Source: an uncultured Gammaproteobacteria bacterium (GTDB lineage: Bacteria > Pseudomonadota > Gammaproteobacteria > Pseudomonadales > Pseudohongiellaceae). Taken from it: a stretch of DNA of 45,400 bases. Numbering within the stretch: position 1 is the stretch's first letter; the number at the start of each line of letters is the position of its first letter. The position numbers were made by a program, and so were the translations under genes. The notes below the pieces were generated by a model. The model saw only the letters and a list, made by a program, of their open reading frames with translations. It was not told the DNA's origin and searched no databases. This document shows, piece after piece, positions 1 through 7,893 of this stretch. The stretch is taken from NCBI GenBank assembly GCA_913031035.1, contig CAJWGN010000011.1:1-45400 (forward strand), written 5' to 3'.

Positions 1-52
1 AGGTAGGTAGGTAGGTAGGTAGGTAGGTAGGTAGGTAGGTAGGTAGGTAGGT
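1..52. repeat. Tetranucleotide tandem repeat (AGGT)13
   Basis: Thirteen perfect copies of AGGT open the window. They lie downstream of the minus-strand helicase gene and in no recognisable coding frame. Perfect tetranucleotide runs are length-variable by slippage; because this one starts at base 1, its true length is unknown and it may be a contig-edge collapse. Confidence 0.95.
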
Positions 53-310
53 ACAAAACTGGTAAAAATAAAATAGATATCCTAACAAAAAACCAGCCTA
101 AGTACTTTCCCCCAACAGAAGACTCGCAACATCAAACTCTAGTATCAACGCGCTTTAAAAACAAAAAGAATTACGAAAAACGCACTTGCCTTGTTCGTAA
201 TCCCAATCAAAACCAAACAGCGATCAGGCCTATTTCAAGCTCAAGGAAAGGTATAGAAAAATGCCAAATTAACTAAGGATTTGCGCACAAAGAAATAGAA
301 GCAAGGAAAT
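53..310. other. Intergenic, no gene seen
   Basis: AT-rich stretch between the AGGT repeat and the helicase terminator hairpin. I see no convincing reading frame, RNA gene or repeat. Confidence 0.6.
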
Positions 311-341
311 AAGATAAGTGTCGGGGTGAACACTCCGACAC
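311..341 (-). terminator. Probable terminator of the helicase gene
   Basis: An inverted repeat pairs GTGTCGG (318-324) with CCGACAC (335-341), extended inward by a G-T wobble and GTG/CAC around an AA loop. On the minus strand the hairpin is followed by a T-rich stretch (complement of 307-317) rather than a pure T run. It lies about 50 bases past the helicase stop, so it plausibly ends that transcript. Confidence 0.55.
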
Positions 342-390
342 CTGATCATGTGACTAGGTCAAGCTGATTCCCAGTCTACTCGAGGTTGCA

Positions 391-1509
391 TTACTCAGCA
401 CCATCCAAACGCTTAATCTTGCGCTTAATCAGCCGCTCAATCGCTTTCAGTTGTTTCATCTCATCTTGTGACACAAATGAAATTGCCTGACCACTTTCGC
501 CTGCCCTGCCGGTACGCCCGATTCTGTGAACATAGTCTGCAGGCACATGAGGTAAATCAAAATTCACTACAAGACTCAACATATCAATGTCGATGCCACG
601 GGCCGCAATATCTGTTGCAACCAAGACCTGAACTTTGTCATCCTTAAAATCTTGCAACGCTTTAGTACGTTGAGCCTGACTTTTATTGCCGTGAATCGCC
701 GCAGCACTTAGTCCACTTTTGCTAAGCTGTTTTACCAACTTATTAGCTCCATGTTTGGTGCGGCTAAACACCAGTATTTGCTCAGATGTATTGCTCACAA
801 GCTCGGTCAACAAGGCCGCCTTATTTTCCTTCTCTACCCAATAGACACCCTGACTGATTTTTTCGACAGTTGAGTTTCTTGGCGCCACATCAATCTCTAT
901 TGGATTTCTACAAATAGTACCAGCAAGCTTACGAATTTCTTGAGAAAATGTTGCTGAGAACATTAAGTTCTGTCTTTTCTCTGGAATCAATTTCAGAATC
1001 TTTCGAATATCTCGAATAAACCCCATATCAAGCATTCGGTCTGCTTCATCAAGAACTAATACTTCAATGTTGTGAAATCGGATAGCGTTCTGCTGATACA
1101 AATCTAAAAGGCGACCAGGCGTCGCAACCAGAACATCCACCCCACGACTTAAGGTTTTAAGCTGCGGATTGATATTCACACCGCCAAAAACTACAGCGGA
1201 TTTGATCTGTTCGTTCTGTCCATAAGTTTTGATGCTCTCATGAACCTGAGCTGCTAATTCGCGTGTAGGGGTAAGAATCAAGGCACGAGCTCGGCAGGGC
1301 TTAAGACGAGATTCGCCGCTAAGGTGTTGAAGCAGAGGCAAAACAAAACCCGCGGTTTTACCTGTCCCGGTTTGCGCCGCCGCCATAACATCGGCACCCT
1401 TTAATATGGCTGGGATCGCTTGGAGCTGAATTGGTGTTGGTGTTGTGTATCCTTCTTTGGCTACGGCACGTAGCAAAGAATCGGATAATCCTAGTGTTGT
1501 AAATGACAT
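391..1509 (-). CDS. rhlE: DEAD-box ATP-dependent RNA helicase, RhlE type
   Basis: This 372-residue protein is a superfamily 2 RNA helicase that unwinds short RNA duplexes using ATP, in RNA decay or ribosome assembly. Visible motifs in order are the Q motif ([11 protein letters not shown], about residues 23-33), Walker [18 protein letters not shown], the DEAD box (DEADRML), SAT, and the C-terminal helicase motifs [11 protein letters not shown] and [10 protein letters not shown]. It ends soon after the second RecA domain, so it lacks the long basic C-terminal tail of E. coli RhlE (about 450 residues). Such short RhlE paralogs are common in marine gammaproteobacteria. It is monocistronic, with a hairpin downstream. 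The exact paralog (RhlE against SrmB-like) is less certain than the family. Confidence 0.9.
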   Translation of the reverse strand: MSFTTLGLSDSLLRAVAKEGYTTPTPIQLQAIPAILKGADVMAAAQTGTGKTAGFVLPLLQHLSGESRLKPCRARALILTPTRELAAQVHESIKTYGQNEQIKSAVVFGGVNINPQLKTLSRGVDVLVATPGRLLDLYQQNAIRFHNIEVLVLDEADRMLDMGFIRDIRKILKLIPEKRQNLMFSATFSQEIRKLAGTICRNPIEIDVAPRNSTVEKISQGVYWVEKENKAALLTELVSNTSEQILVFSRTKHGANKLVKQLSKSGLSAAAIHGNKSQAQRTKALQDFKDDKVQVLVATDIAARGIDIDMLSLVVNFDLPHVPADYVHRIGRTGRAGESGQAISFVSQDEMKQLKAIERLIKRKIKRLDGAE

Positions 1510-1986
1510 TTATTTTCTCATTTCTTTAATATACAGAATTGCCGCTGCCTAGATCATTAATAGACAGGCACGCAAATCTGCGAATTCTTGTTTTGAGCCT
1601 AACAGTAGTGTTTGGCTGCACGATTGTGCAATCGATAGGTATGGCTTGAAGTTGGGTGTCGTGTTGTAACGACAGCAAAAGCAGGCTACGACTCGTGTTC
1701 AAAACAGACTTTTGGAGCACGCTTTGAAGCTTTTTCGAGTGTTTTTATCAGATGACTTTATTGCTAAAGCATTGCACTCGCCTTGAATAGCATTGAGCTA
1801 CTCAAAACTGAGCGCGACAGTATCACTTAATCAGACTAATAGCTTTGAATTTCTTTGCGAACTTGAGTTTATTTGCAACATAAGAACAGGCGCTTAGCCT
1901 AAAGCCCTTCGTCTTGCCCCAATAGCGCTTGCCCCAGCGAGCATTTCTGTCAATCATGCCGGTTAGTATCCTGCCTGCTTTAAGGT
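1510..1986. other. Intergenic, no gene seen
   Basis: Upstream region of both the helicase gene (minus) and the serine hydrolase gene (plus), so it should hold both promoters. A 64-codon minus-strand frame at 1526-1720 has no recognisable features and I do not call it. Confidence 0.5.
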
Positions 1987-2001
1987 ATGATCCACTCACT
2001 T

Positions 2002-2025
2002 AAACCAACAACCAAACCAACAACC
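2002..2025. repeat. Two copies of AAACCAACAACC
   Basis: Two perfect 12-base direct repeats (2002-2013 and 2014-2025) lie just before the ribosome-binding site of the serine hydrolase. They would code for a low-complexity Lys/Pro/Thr stretch if the upstream ATG at 1987 were used, which argues that this is untranslated leader. Confidence 0.8.
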
Positions 2026-2058
2026 AAACTATCTACCCAGACAAAACAGGAGATATTA

Positions 2059-3378
2059 GTGACTAACCGAAATAAAAGTATACGACTCAGCAAGGGCTTG
2101 ATGTTTTTGATGATGTCCCTTTTAGTTGCATGTAGTGGAAGCACAACAATCAGCTTGGACATTGGGGCTCGTGATTTATTAAACGGCTCGCCGGAATCTG
2201 TTGGCTTAGATTCCGATAGATTAGACCGCGTTACGGCGGCTATGCAAGGCTTTGTAGACGATGGCCTGTTAGCTGGCGCCGTTACTATGGTTGCCAGAGA
2301 CAACAAAATCATCCACTTTGAGTCTGTTGGATACCGCGACATAGAAGCTGACGCGGCAATGACTAACGACACTATTTTTAGAATTTATTCAATGAGCAAG
2401 CCTATTACTGGCGTGGCCTTGATGATGCTATATGAAGAAGGCCTGTTTAAGCTTTCCGATCCTGTGGAAAAACATTTGCCTGAATTCAAAGATATGCAGG
2501 TCTATGCCGGCATGGATGACGACGGCAATATGATTACTGAGCCTCCAGGCCACCCCATGACCGTTAGGGAACTAATGAGCCACACAGGCGGCATGACGTA
2601 CGGCATCTTTGCTCAGTCACCTGTAGACAACATGTATGTAGAAGCCGGAATGCTGGACACAACCATACCGCTCAGCGAAATGGTTGCAAGACTTGGAAAA
2701 ATTCCTTTGAAGCATCAGCCCGGTTCCGCATGGGAATACAGCGTGTCTGTAGATGTGCAAGGCTACTTGGTTGAAAAGCTGGCAGGCCAATCATTTGGCA
2801 GCTTTTTAGAGGATCGAATATTTACGCCTTTGGGAATGGTCGATACAGATTTTCATGTACCTGCTGAAAAAGCAGATCGATTTGCCCAGATGTATGTAAA
2901 TTCTCCGGCTAGCTTGCTCACCCCAAGTGAAATGTTTCCTGGCACCGATTTCTTAATTGACCCGATACTAGAAGGCGGCGGTGGCGGCTTAGTGTCCAGC
3001 ACTATGGATTATATGCGTTTCAGCCAAATGCTTCTTAACGGTGGCGAGCTTGATGGGGTTCGAATTCTTGCCCCGTTAACAGTGGATCTAATGCATCGCG
3101 ATCAGTTGCCAGAAGCTGTTAAAAGTATTGGGCTCGGAAATCGCGGCACAACCTTTGGTTTGGACTTTGCCATTATCGAAGATACGGTAGAAGCTGAAGG
3201 CTATTCTGAAGGAGAGTATTTTTGGGGAGGAGCCGCTGGTACTTGGTTCTGGATCGACCCAGTAGAAAACTTAGTCTTTATCGGAATGATTCAGCAAGCC
3301 GGCCCGATGATTCCTGATGTTCGCGGCACATCTAAGCGTCTGCTATATCAATCAATTATGGATGCTTACGGTATCTAA
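2059..3378 (+). CDS. Beta-lactamase-fold serine hydrolase, lipoprotein
   Basis: Serine hydrolase of the class C beta-lactamase / esterase (EstB-like) superfamily, probably acting on esters or peptides at the cell envelope. I choose GTG 2059, not ATG 1987: an AGGAG sits six bases upstream of it, and the protein then begins with a lipoprotein signal (basic start, hydrophobic core, lipobox LVAC, lipidated Cys25). The catalytic SxxK is SMSK (Ser111, Lys114). The second-motif tyrosine is in EYSVS (Tyr227), the YSxS form of esterases rather than the YxN of true beta-lactamases. WGGAAGT near the C-terminus takes the place of the KTG/HxG motif. Length (439 residues) is normal. It is single, followed by a strong hairpin. 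The substrate cannot be read from sequence. Confidence 0.88.
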   Translation: MTNRNKSIRLSKGLMFLMMSLLVACSGSTTISLDIGARDLLNGSPESVGLDSDRLDRVTAAMQGFVDDGLLAGAVTMVARDNKIIHFESVGYRDIEADAAMTNDTIFRIYSMSKPITGVALMMLYEEGLFKLSDPVEKHLPEFKDMQVYAGMDDDGNMITEPPGHPMTVRELMSHTGGMTYGIFAQSPVDNMYVEAGMLDTTIPLSEMVARLGKIPLKHQPGSAWEYSVSVDVQGYLVEKLAGQSFGSFLEDRIFTPLGMVDTDFHVPAEKADRFAQMYVNSPASLLTPSEMFPGTDFLIDPILEGGGGGLVSSTMDYMRFSQMLLNGGELDGVRILAPLTVDLMHRDQLPEAVKSIGLGNRGTTFGLDFAIIEDTVEAEGYSEGEYFWGGAAGTWFWIDPVENLVFIGMIQQAGPMIPDVRGTSKRLLYQSIMDAYGI

Positions 3379-3383
3379 AAACT

Positions 3384-3422
3384 AAAAAGCCCGCGTTTAA
3401 CTTCTTAAGCGCGAGCTTTTTT
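3384..3422 (+). terminator. Intrinsic terminator, probably bidirectional
   Basis: A 13-base-pair stem with one mismatch and one wobble (3388-3400 with 3405-3417) closes on a CTTC tetraloop. It is preceded by AAAAA and followed by a six-T run. It lies six bases after the plus-strand hydrolase stop. The A run on the other arm would serve as a U run for the convergent minus-strand GST transcript. Confidence 0.9.
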
Positions 3423-3491
3423 ACAATCTCATCCTTAAGTCTTCCTCAAAGATGCCGTAGCTAGCCTTTTAAGACCGACTCTCACCTGATT

Positions 3492-4097
3492 TTAAGTAGA
3501 TGTCGCTTTAATAAAGGCGGGTCTTGCCATCATCGCAGCTAGATAGCGCACGCAATTTGGTTTGTAACGGTCAGCTAATCCCAATCGACTTCCCATGTAG
3601 AGCGCGAAGGTAACCGCAATGTCAGCGACCGTAAAACGATCTGCCACAAGAAAATCTTTCCCTTCCAAAGCCGCTTCCACCGATCGAAGCCTAGAGTGAT
3701 ACCAGATACTGTAATCCTGTACCGCTTGAGGCAGACGACGCTCTTCAGGCTCAAGTTTTGAGTAACGCAGGACAACAGCCTGTGGAAAAGTCAGGGTGGC
3801 ATCACTTCGATGCAGCCAATTCAGATAGTCGCCGTATTGAGGCTCTTCTCGCCCAACGCCAATAGGATGTGGTCCATATTTATCGACTAGGTATTGGCAA
3901 ATACCGCTGGACTCAGTCATGGTTAAGTCACCATCAATAAATGTGGGCACCGTGCCTAAACGGTTTATATCTAAGTAACCTTCAAATGTTGCCCGCGGAG
4001 GAAACTCCATCGTAATTAGGTCATAGTCCAACTCCATTTCTTCTAACGCCCAAAGTGGGCGAACAGAGCGCGAATGCGGACAGTGATATAGCTTCAT
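3492..4097 (-). CDS. Glutathione S-transferase family protein
   Basis: A 201-residue cytosolic GST. The N-terminal thioredoxin-like domain starts MKLYHCPHSRSVRP and has the cis-Pro loop GTVPTFIDGDL and the glutathione gamma-glutamyl-binding motif ESSGICQYLVDKYG at about residues 62-75. The C-terminal helical domain carries the folding motif FTVADIAVTFAL. It would conjugate or reduce electrophiles with glutathione; the substrate is unknown. The ATG lies three bases after the stop of the upstream haem-motif gene, and its ribosome-binding site (AAAGGTG) is inside that gene's last codons, so the two are translationally coupled. Ser9 and Ser11 near the N-terminus are candidate catalytic residues, as in bacterial beta/theta-like GSTs. 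Confidence 0.92.
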   Translation of the reverse strand: MKLYHCPHSRSVRPLWALEEMELDYDLITMEFPPRATFEGYLDINRLGTVPTFIDGDLTMTESSGICQYLVDKYGPHPIGVGREEPQYGDYLNWLHRSDATLTFPQAVVLRYSKLEPEERRLPQAVQDYSIWYHSRLRSVEAALEGKDFLVADRFTVADIAVTFALYMGSRLGLADRYKPNCVRYLAAMMARPAFIKATST

Positions 4098-4100
4098 ATT

Positions 4101-4652
4101 TTAGGCACCTTTGTTATTTACACAGCGAGGATCACTGTTTTGAATGTTAACGATAGTCTCGCGAGTAATAGGTAAAGGGGCGCAACCGTGGGTGCTACCG
4201 CAAATAAGATCCCATTCCGGACGCGCCAATGTGTGACAGTCAAAACAGTTGCCACCAAATTGATTTATAACTTCTGTGGTACGACGAGTTTTGATTTCGG
4301 ACCTTGTTGCAGAAACGTTTAACTCAAAAAATTCCCAGTCATCAGTCGCTTCATTCCAACCCGAAAGATGTTTGATCATGACCTCAGAAGGCACCAAGGA
4401 AATCAATGACCCTGCAGGAAACTCTCCGCCAATCTCCGAATTAGCAATCTCAAGCGTTCCCGCCACATCCCCTAGAATATTGTCTACAAAATAAATGCCA
4501 ATCTCTCCTTTCTCCATATCAGTCAAACAGCGAAAAGTGTCTTCGTTGACCTCAAGTTGTTTTTCAAGTTCTTGGGAACTGCTCATGCCAACAAGAAACA
4601 GTGATAAAGAAAATACGATTGTGGCGTTTACGGCCTTGACAAATATTTGCAT
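4101..4652 (-). CDS. Exported protein with single CxxCH haem motif
   Basis: A 183-residue protein with an N-terminal signal sequence (hydrophobic residues about 8-25, cleavage probably before QELEKQ) and one c-type haem attachment motif, CFDCH (Cys136, Cys139, His140). Four further cysteines, Cys42 of the mature region plus three after the haem motif (CGSTHGC and RC), may form disulfides. I do not recognise the N-terminal domain, and there is no obvious classical cytochrome c fold with a distal Met. It is probably a periplasmic monohaem protein. It is the first gene of a two-gene unit with the GST: the gap is three bases. A periplasmic haem protein coupled to a cytosolic GST is an unusual pairing whose function I cannot infer. 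Confidence 0.75.
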   Translation of the reverse strand: MQIFVKAVNATIVFSLSLFLVGMSSSQELEKQLEVNEDTFRCLTDMEKGEIGIYFVDNILGDVAGTLEIANSEIGGEFPAGSLISLVPSEVMIKHLSGWNEATDDWEFFELNVSATRSEIKTRRTTEVINQFGGNCFDCHTLARPEWDLICGSTHGCAPLPITRETIVNIQNSDPRCVNNKGA

Positions 4653-4726
4653 CGTTTTTTTGATTGGAGCCCTAGCTATTATTGCCTCTTAAAAGAAGAT
4701 CTGTTTCTAGTAGTTTTTGACTTTTA

Positions 4727-5686
4727 TCATTCTACAGACACAAGGGTAAACAATAACTGATCTGGGTCGGTCAGTACAAATCTCGCATTTCTAGCTGCTA
4801 CTGCGTCATTGATATAAATTTTTGGGATAACCAAGCTACTATCAGCTGAACTAAAGCTTGCAAAACTTGCATCTCCGCTGGCCTCAGGCTCAACCGTCTC
4901 AAGAAGCCCGCGAATGACAACCGGAGCTTCCAGAGAGACAACGCGAAAAGAAACTCCGAGAAACTGAGCTCCATCTATAGCGACTTTTAATTTTAACAAA
5001 CCCGCAGCGGCATCAAATGTGTTTGATATGACTGGCCCTGGAGGAGCAGACACAGACATCTGCACACCTAATAATTGTGACGTAACATTTCCATCGTCAT
5101 TAGTTGTTTGAACCACTGGAACACCGGCGAGGCCATTGGCATTAATCACGGGCAAATTGGAAATAGCATCGACAACCGTCATGCCGGGCTCAATCACTCT
5201 TCCAAACACAGTAAATCCTCCGTTCTGGCTGTCAAGATTTGCGCTGTTGTCAGCAAGGTTAACAAACCATTGGCTAGTAGCGCTGTTGGGATCTCCACCC
5301 ATTTTAGCCATCGCGAGTGTCCCGCGGGTATTCGATATAGAGAACTCGTTCACTACGGGTGCATCTAGATTTATTGCAAAAAATGTTTGTGTTGTCGCGT
5401 CAAATTTAAACCCGCCCCCTTGAATAACAAAGTCTGCTACTGCTCTATGAATAAAAGTTCCGTCATAACGTCCGCTAACCACATAGCTGAGAAAATTTTC
5501 GACGGTTGCTGGCGCAACAGTGTCGAAAAGCTCGATGGAGAAGTTACCCCTTTCAGTCGTCACGTTAACAATGGTTTGTGCGTGAGAAAATTGACCAGCG
5601 AAAACCAAGCTTAATAAAACCACTACCGCATACCCATTCCGCAGGCTGCGCATAAAGTCTGATACTATATTTACTAAAAAATTCAT
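4727..5686 (-). CDS. Exported cyclophilin-type peptidyl-prolyl isomerase
   Basis: Catalyses cis-trans isomerisation of peptidyl-proline bonds, probably in the periplasm. The 319-residue product begins with a long signal peptide ending SHAQ (about residue 37). The cyclophilin domain follows (residues 38-205), with FSIELFD, FIHRAVADFVIQGGG (the catalytic Arg is in HRA), MAKMGGDPNSATSQWFVN and a FTVFGRV strand. A C-terminal extension of about 110 residues is not part of the cyclophilin core and ends with a stretch resembling a beta-sandwich; I do not recognise it. Bacterial exported cyclophilins are normally about 190 residues, so the extension is the odd feature. An alternative start at Met12 (MRSLRNGYAV) would give a more typical signal peptide. 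It is monocistronic. Confidence 0.88.
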   Translation of the reverse strand: MNFLVNIVSDFMRSLRNGYAVVVLLSLVFAGQFSHAQTIVNVTTERGNFSIELFDTVAPATVENFLSYVVSGRYDGTFIHRAVADFVIQGGGFKFDATTQTFFAINLDAPVVNEFSISNTRGTLAMAKMGGDPNSATSQWFVNLADNSANLDSQNGGFTVFGRVIEPGMTVVDAISNLPVINANGLAGVPVVQTTNDDGNVTSQLLGVQMSVSAPPGPVISNTFDAAAGLLKLKVAIDGAQFLGVSFRVVSLEAPVVIRGLLETVEPEASGDASFASFSSADSSLVIPKIYINDAVAARNARFVLTDPDQLLFTLVSVE

Positions 5687-6491
5687 GCCTATATCCTAAC
5701 CCAAATTTTAAATTTAAATTTAAATGAAGTCTTTTAACATGGCCCGATTCTAGCGCTACTAAAACACTGTAAAAGGGGAATAATTCCGCTTCATTCCATT
5801 GTCTCGGTTAGCGCGTAACTTTCATACCGATACCCCAGCTGTTGGTATAATTATAGCAGCCTATCAAATCGCTGCTATGGCCTGTCACAGCCCACAAATT
5901 AAAAGGGACTCCGAGCAGACTAGCGTTAGCTCGGCGCTGTTGATATTTCTGTTAAATGAGCCAATACAGGGCGATGATACATAACTCGTCGATAAAATTA
6001 TACTCAACTGAGAACTTTAGTCCGTCGTATTTATCTTTCGACCTAGGCGCAGCACCCGGCCTCTTCCAGACGCTATATTCGTCTGGTGAGCCCGACAAAA
6101 ATCAATTACTGAAATAGAGGCGTCATCTATGTGAGCTGTTGTAATCCTTTTCAGCCTGAGTAGAAGATCCGTTTCCCGCTGTTTAGTTCAATCTAGCGAA
6201 AAATAGTTCCAGCTAACACCAGTTCTCGCTTTCGCGTGAATTCAAGCTTTCTGTTTTCACCTAAATAGCATTGGTTTAATTGCCCAAATGACTGGGGGGT
6301 CACTAATTTTCTAGCCATTTAGCTCATAGCCAAAGCATCCTCGATAAGCACAATATCTGCAAAGTGAATCGCAGAAATCTATTTATTATTGTAACTGCTG
6401 GGCTAAATCTCTAGAGTGACTGTCGACACATCAAGTTAGTATAGTTTTTTTCTGAGAAACCAAGCTGCATTAGTAAGGATATATACCTAAA
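5687..6491. other. Long intergenic region, no gene seen
   Basis: About 800 bases between divergent genes. It contains a short A/T repeat (AAATTT units near 5704-5724) and a perfect 7-base-pair hairpin, CCAGACG/CGTCTGG (6067-6087), without a T run. A 61-codon plus frame at 5799-5984 has no features and is not called. A minus-strand stretch around 5940-6100 stays open for about 45 codons and could be a gene remnant, but I cannot assign it. Confidence 0.5.
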
Positions 6492-7748
6492 ATGAACCTA
6501 GAATTGGACGTAGATTTCATCCGTGAACAGTATCCAGCCTCACGCTGGCAACGTCCCTTTTTTGAAAACGCTGGCGGCGCTTTTGTGCCCCAATCTGTCA
6601 TCAAACGCATGACAGACTATATGACTGATGCTCAGGTTCAAACCGGTTATCCATTTGCAGAATCTGTGGATGCCTCCGAGCGGGTCAATCTAAGTCAAGC
6701 CCTTATGGCGGAATTTATCGGGGCTGAGACAGAGGAGGTTATTTTGGGGCCTTCCACTTCCATGAACGTCTATGTCTTGGCGCAGGCGCTGCGACCATTA
6801 TTCAAGCCAGGTGACGAAATTATCGTCAGCACACTGAACCATGAATCGAATTCTGGACCTTGGCGAAAACTGGCTGAGTTCGGTATACGCATTATTGAAT
6901 GGCCTGCCGATAGAGATACCGGCGCCATGAAACCTAGCGATCTGGGTTCTCTGCTTAGCGAGAATACTCGACTAGTTGCCTTTCCCCAGGTCAGCAATAT
7001 TACTGGGGATATTAATGACGTGGCCAGCATCACAAAAAAAGCTCATGCGTCTGGCGCTATGGTATGCGTTGATGGGGTTGCGTTTGCACCTCATCGAGCT
7101 GTCGACGTCAAAGCCTGGGATGTAGATTTCTACCTTTTTAGTTTCTACAAGGTATTTGGCCCACATCTTGGACTTCTCTACTGTAGGGCAGATAGATTGT
7201 TAGCGGCGAAGGGGCAGTATCACTACTTTTTTCCTGAACACGATCTTGACCACAAACTCAATCCCGCCGGGCCAAACCACGAGACCATTGCCAGTTTAAC
7301 TGGCATCAGTGATTATCTTGATGCCCTCTATGCGCATCATTTTACAGATTCTACTAAAAGCAGATTCGAGAGAACGAGGCTGCTGTTCCAATTGTTCGCC
7401 GAGTATGAAGAAAAGCTCGCTCAGCACTTTTTAGAATTCATTAACTCAGAAACCAGCATTCGGCTCATTGGGACAACGAGAGCGGAGTTGAACGCTAGAG
7501 TCCCCACTTTTTCTCTGCAGATAAATGGCGTCCCCAGCGATCAAGTGGCTCAAGCACTTGCCAAAGAAGGAATCGCCTGTGGCTCAGGGCATTTTTACGC
7601 TAAACGACTTCTCGACAGCTTAAACATCTGGGAGCCCGAAGTGCTGCGCTGTTCTATGGCACATTACACAAGCCTAAGCGACGTCGACCGATTGATCAGC
7701 ACCCTGAAAAGGCAAATTCCTGCACAGACGCGCCCGCTCAAAAAATGA
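6492..7748 (+). CDS. Class V aminotransferase, cysteine desulfurase-like
   Basis: A 418-residue PLP-dependent fold-type I enzyme of the cysteine desulfurase-like (VC1184-type) subfamily. Visible features are NHESNSGPWR (PLP-phosphate / substrate region), VCVDGVAFAPHRAVDV (the Asp that contacts the PLP pyridine nitrogen, followed by the His), the Schiff-base lysine in FYLFSFYKVFGPHLG, and a C-terminal CGSGHFYAKRLLD segment. Members of this group are related to SufS/CsdA but are usually single genes without sufU/iscU partners, and their substrate is not established. No Fe-S genes are nearby here. An AGGAT lies 11 bases before the ATG. Whether it is a desulfurase, lyase or aminotransferase is not decidable from sequence. 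Confidence 0.85.
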   Translation: MNLELDVDFIREQYPASRWQRPFFENAGGAFVPQSVIKRMTDYMTDAQVQTGYPFAESVDASERVNLSQALMAEFIGAETEEVILGPSTSMNVYVLAQALRPLFKPGDEIIVSTLNHESNSGPWRKLAEFGIRIIEWPADRDTGAMKPSDLGSLLSENTRLVAFPQVSNITGDINDVASITKKAHASGAMVCVDGVAFAPHRAVDVKAWDVDFYLFSFYKVFGPHLGLLYCRADRLLAAKGQYHYFFPEHDLDHKLNPAGPNHETIASLTGISDYLDALYAHHFTDSTKSRFERTRLLFQLFAEYEEKLAQHFLEFINSETSIRLIGTTRAELNARVPTFSLQINGVPSDQVAQALAKEGIACGSGHFYAKRLLDSLNIWEPEVLRCSMAHYTSLSDVDRLISTLKRQIPAQTRPLKK

Positions 7749-7893
7749 CAATGTATTTACGTTTTTGATCGGCCTCGGCCAAGGATTTACGGACAACTGA
7801 AGCCTCATACTCTATATTTGGTGTCCTAAACTTAATTTTCAGTAGTACGATCAAGTTATCTGCCACCTCATAAAGCCATAAAGAGAAGCAACT

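Noticed and set aside
1526-1720. 64-codon minus frame in the helicase leader.
   Set aside because: No start signal, motif or composition that supports coding.
1987-2058. Upstream ATG of the serine hydrolase.
   Set aside because: It gives a low-complexity Thr/Lys/Pro leader from a 12-base repeat, and no ribosome-binding site. GTG 2059 has AGGAG and an ideal lipoprotein signal.
5799-5984. 61-codon plus frame.
   Set aside because: No ribosome-binding site or recognisable residues, and the gene density is otherwise zero here.
6067-6087. Hairpin CCAGACG/CGTCTGG as a terminator.
   Set aside because: No T run on either strand and no gene ending nearby.
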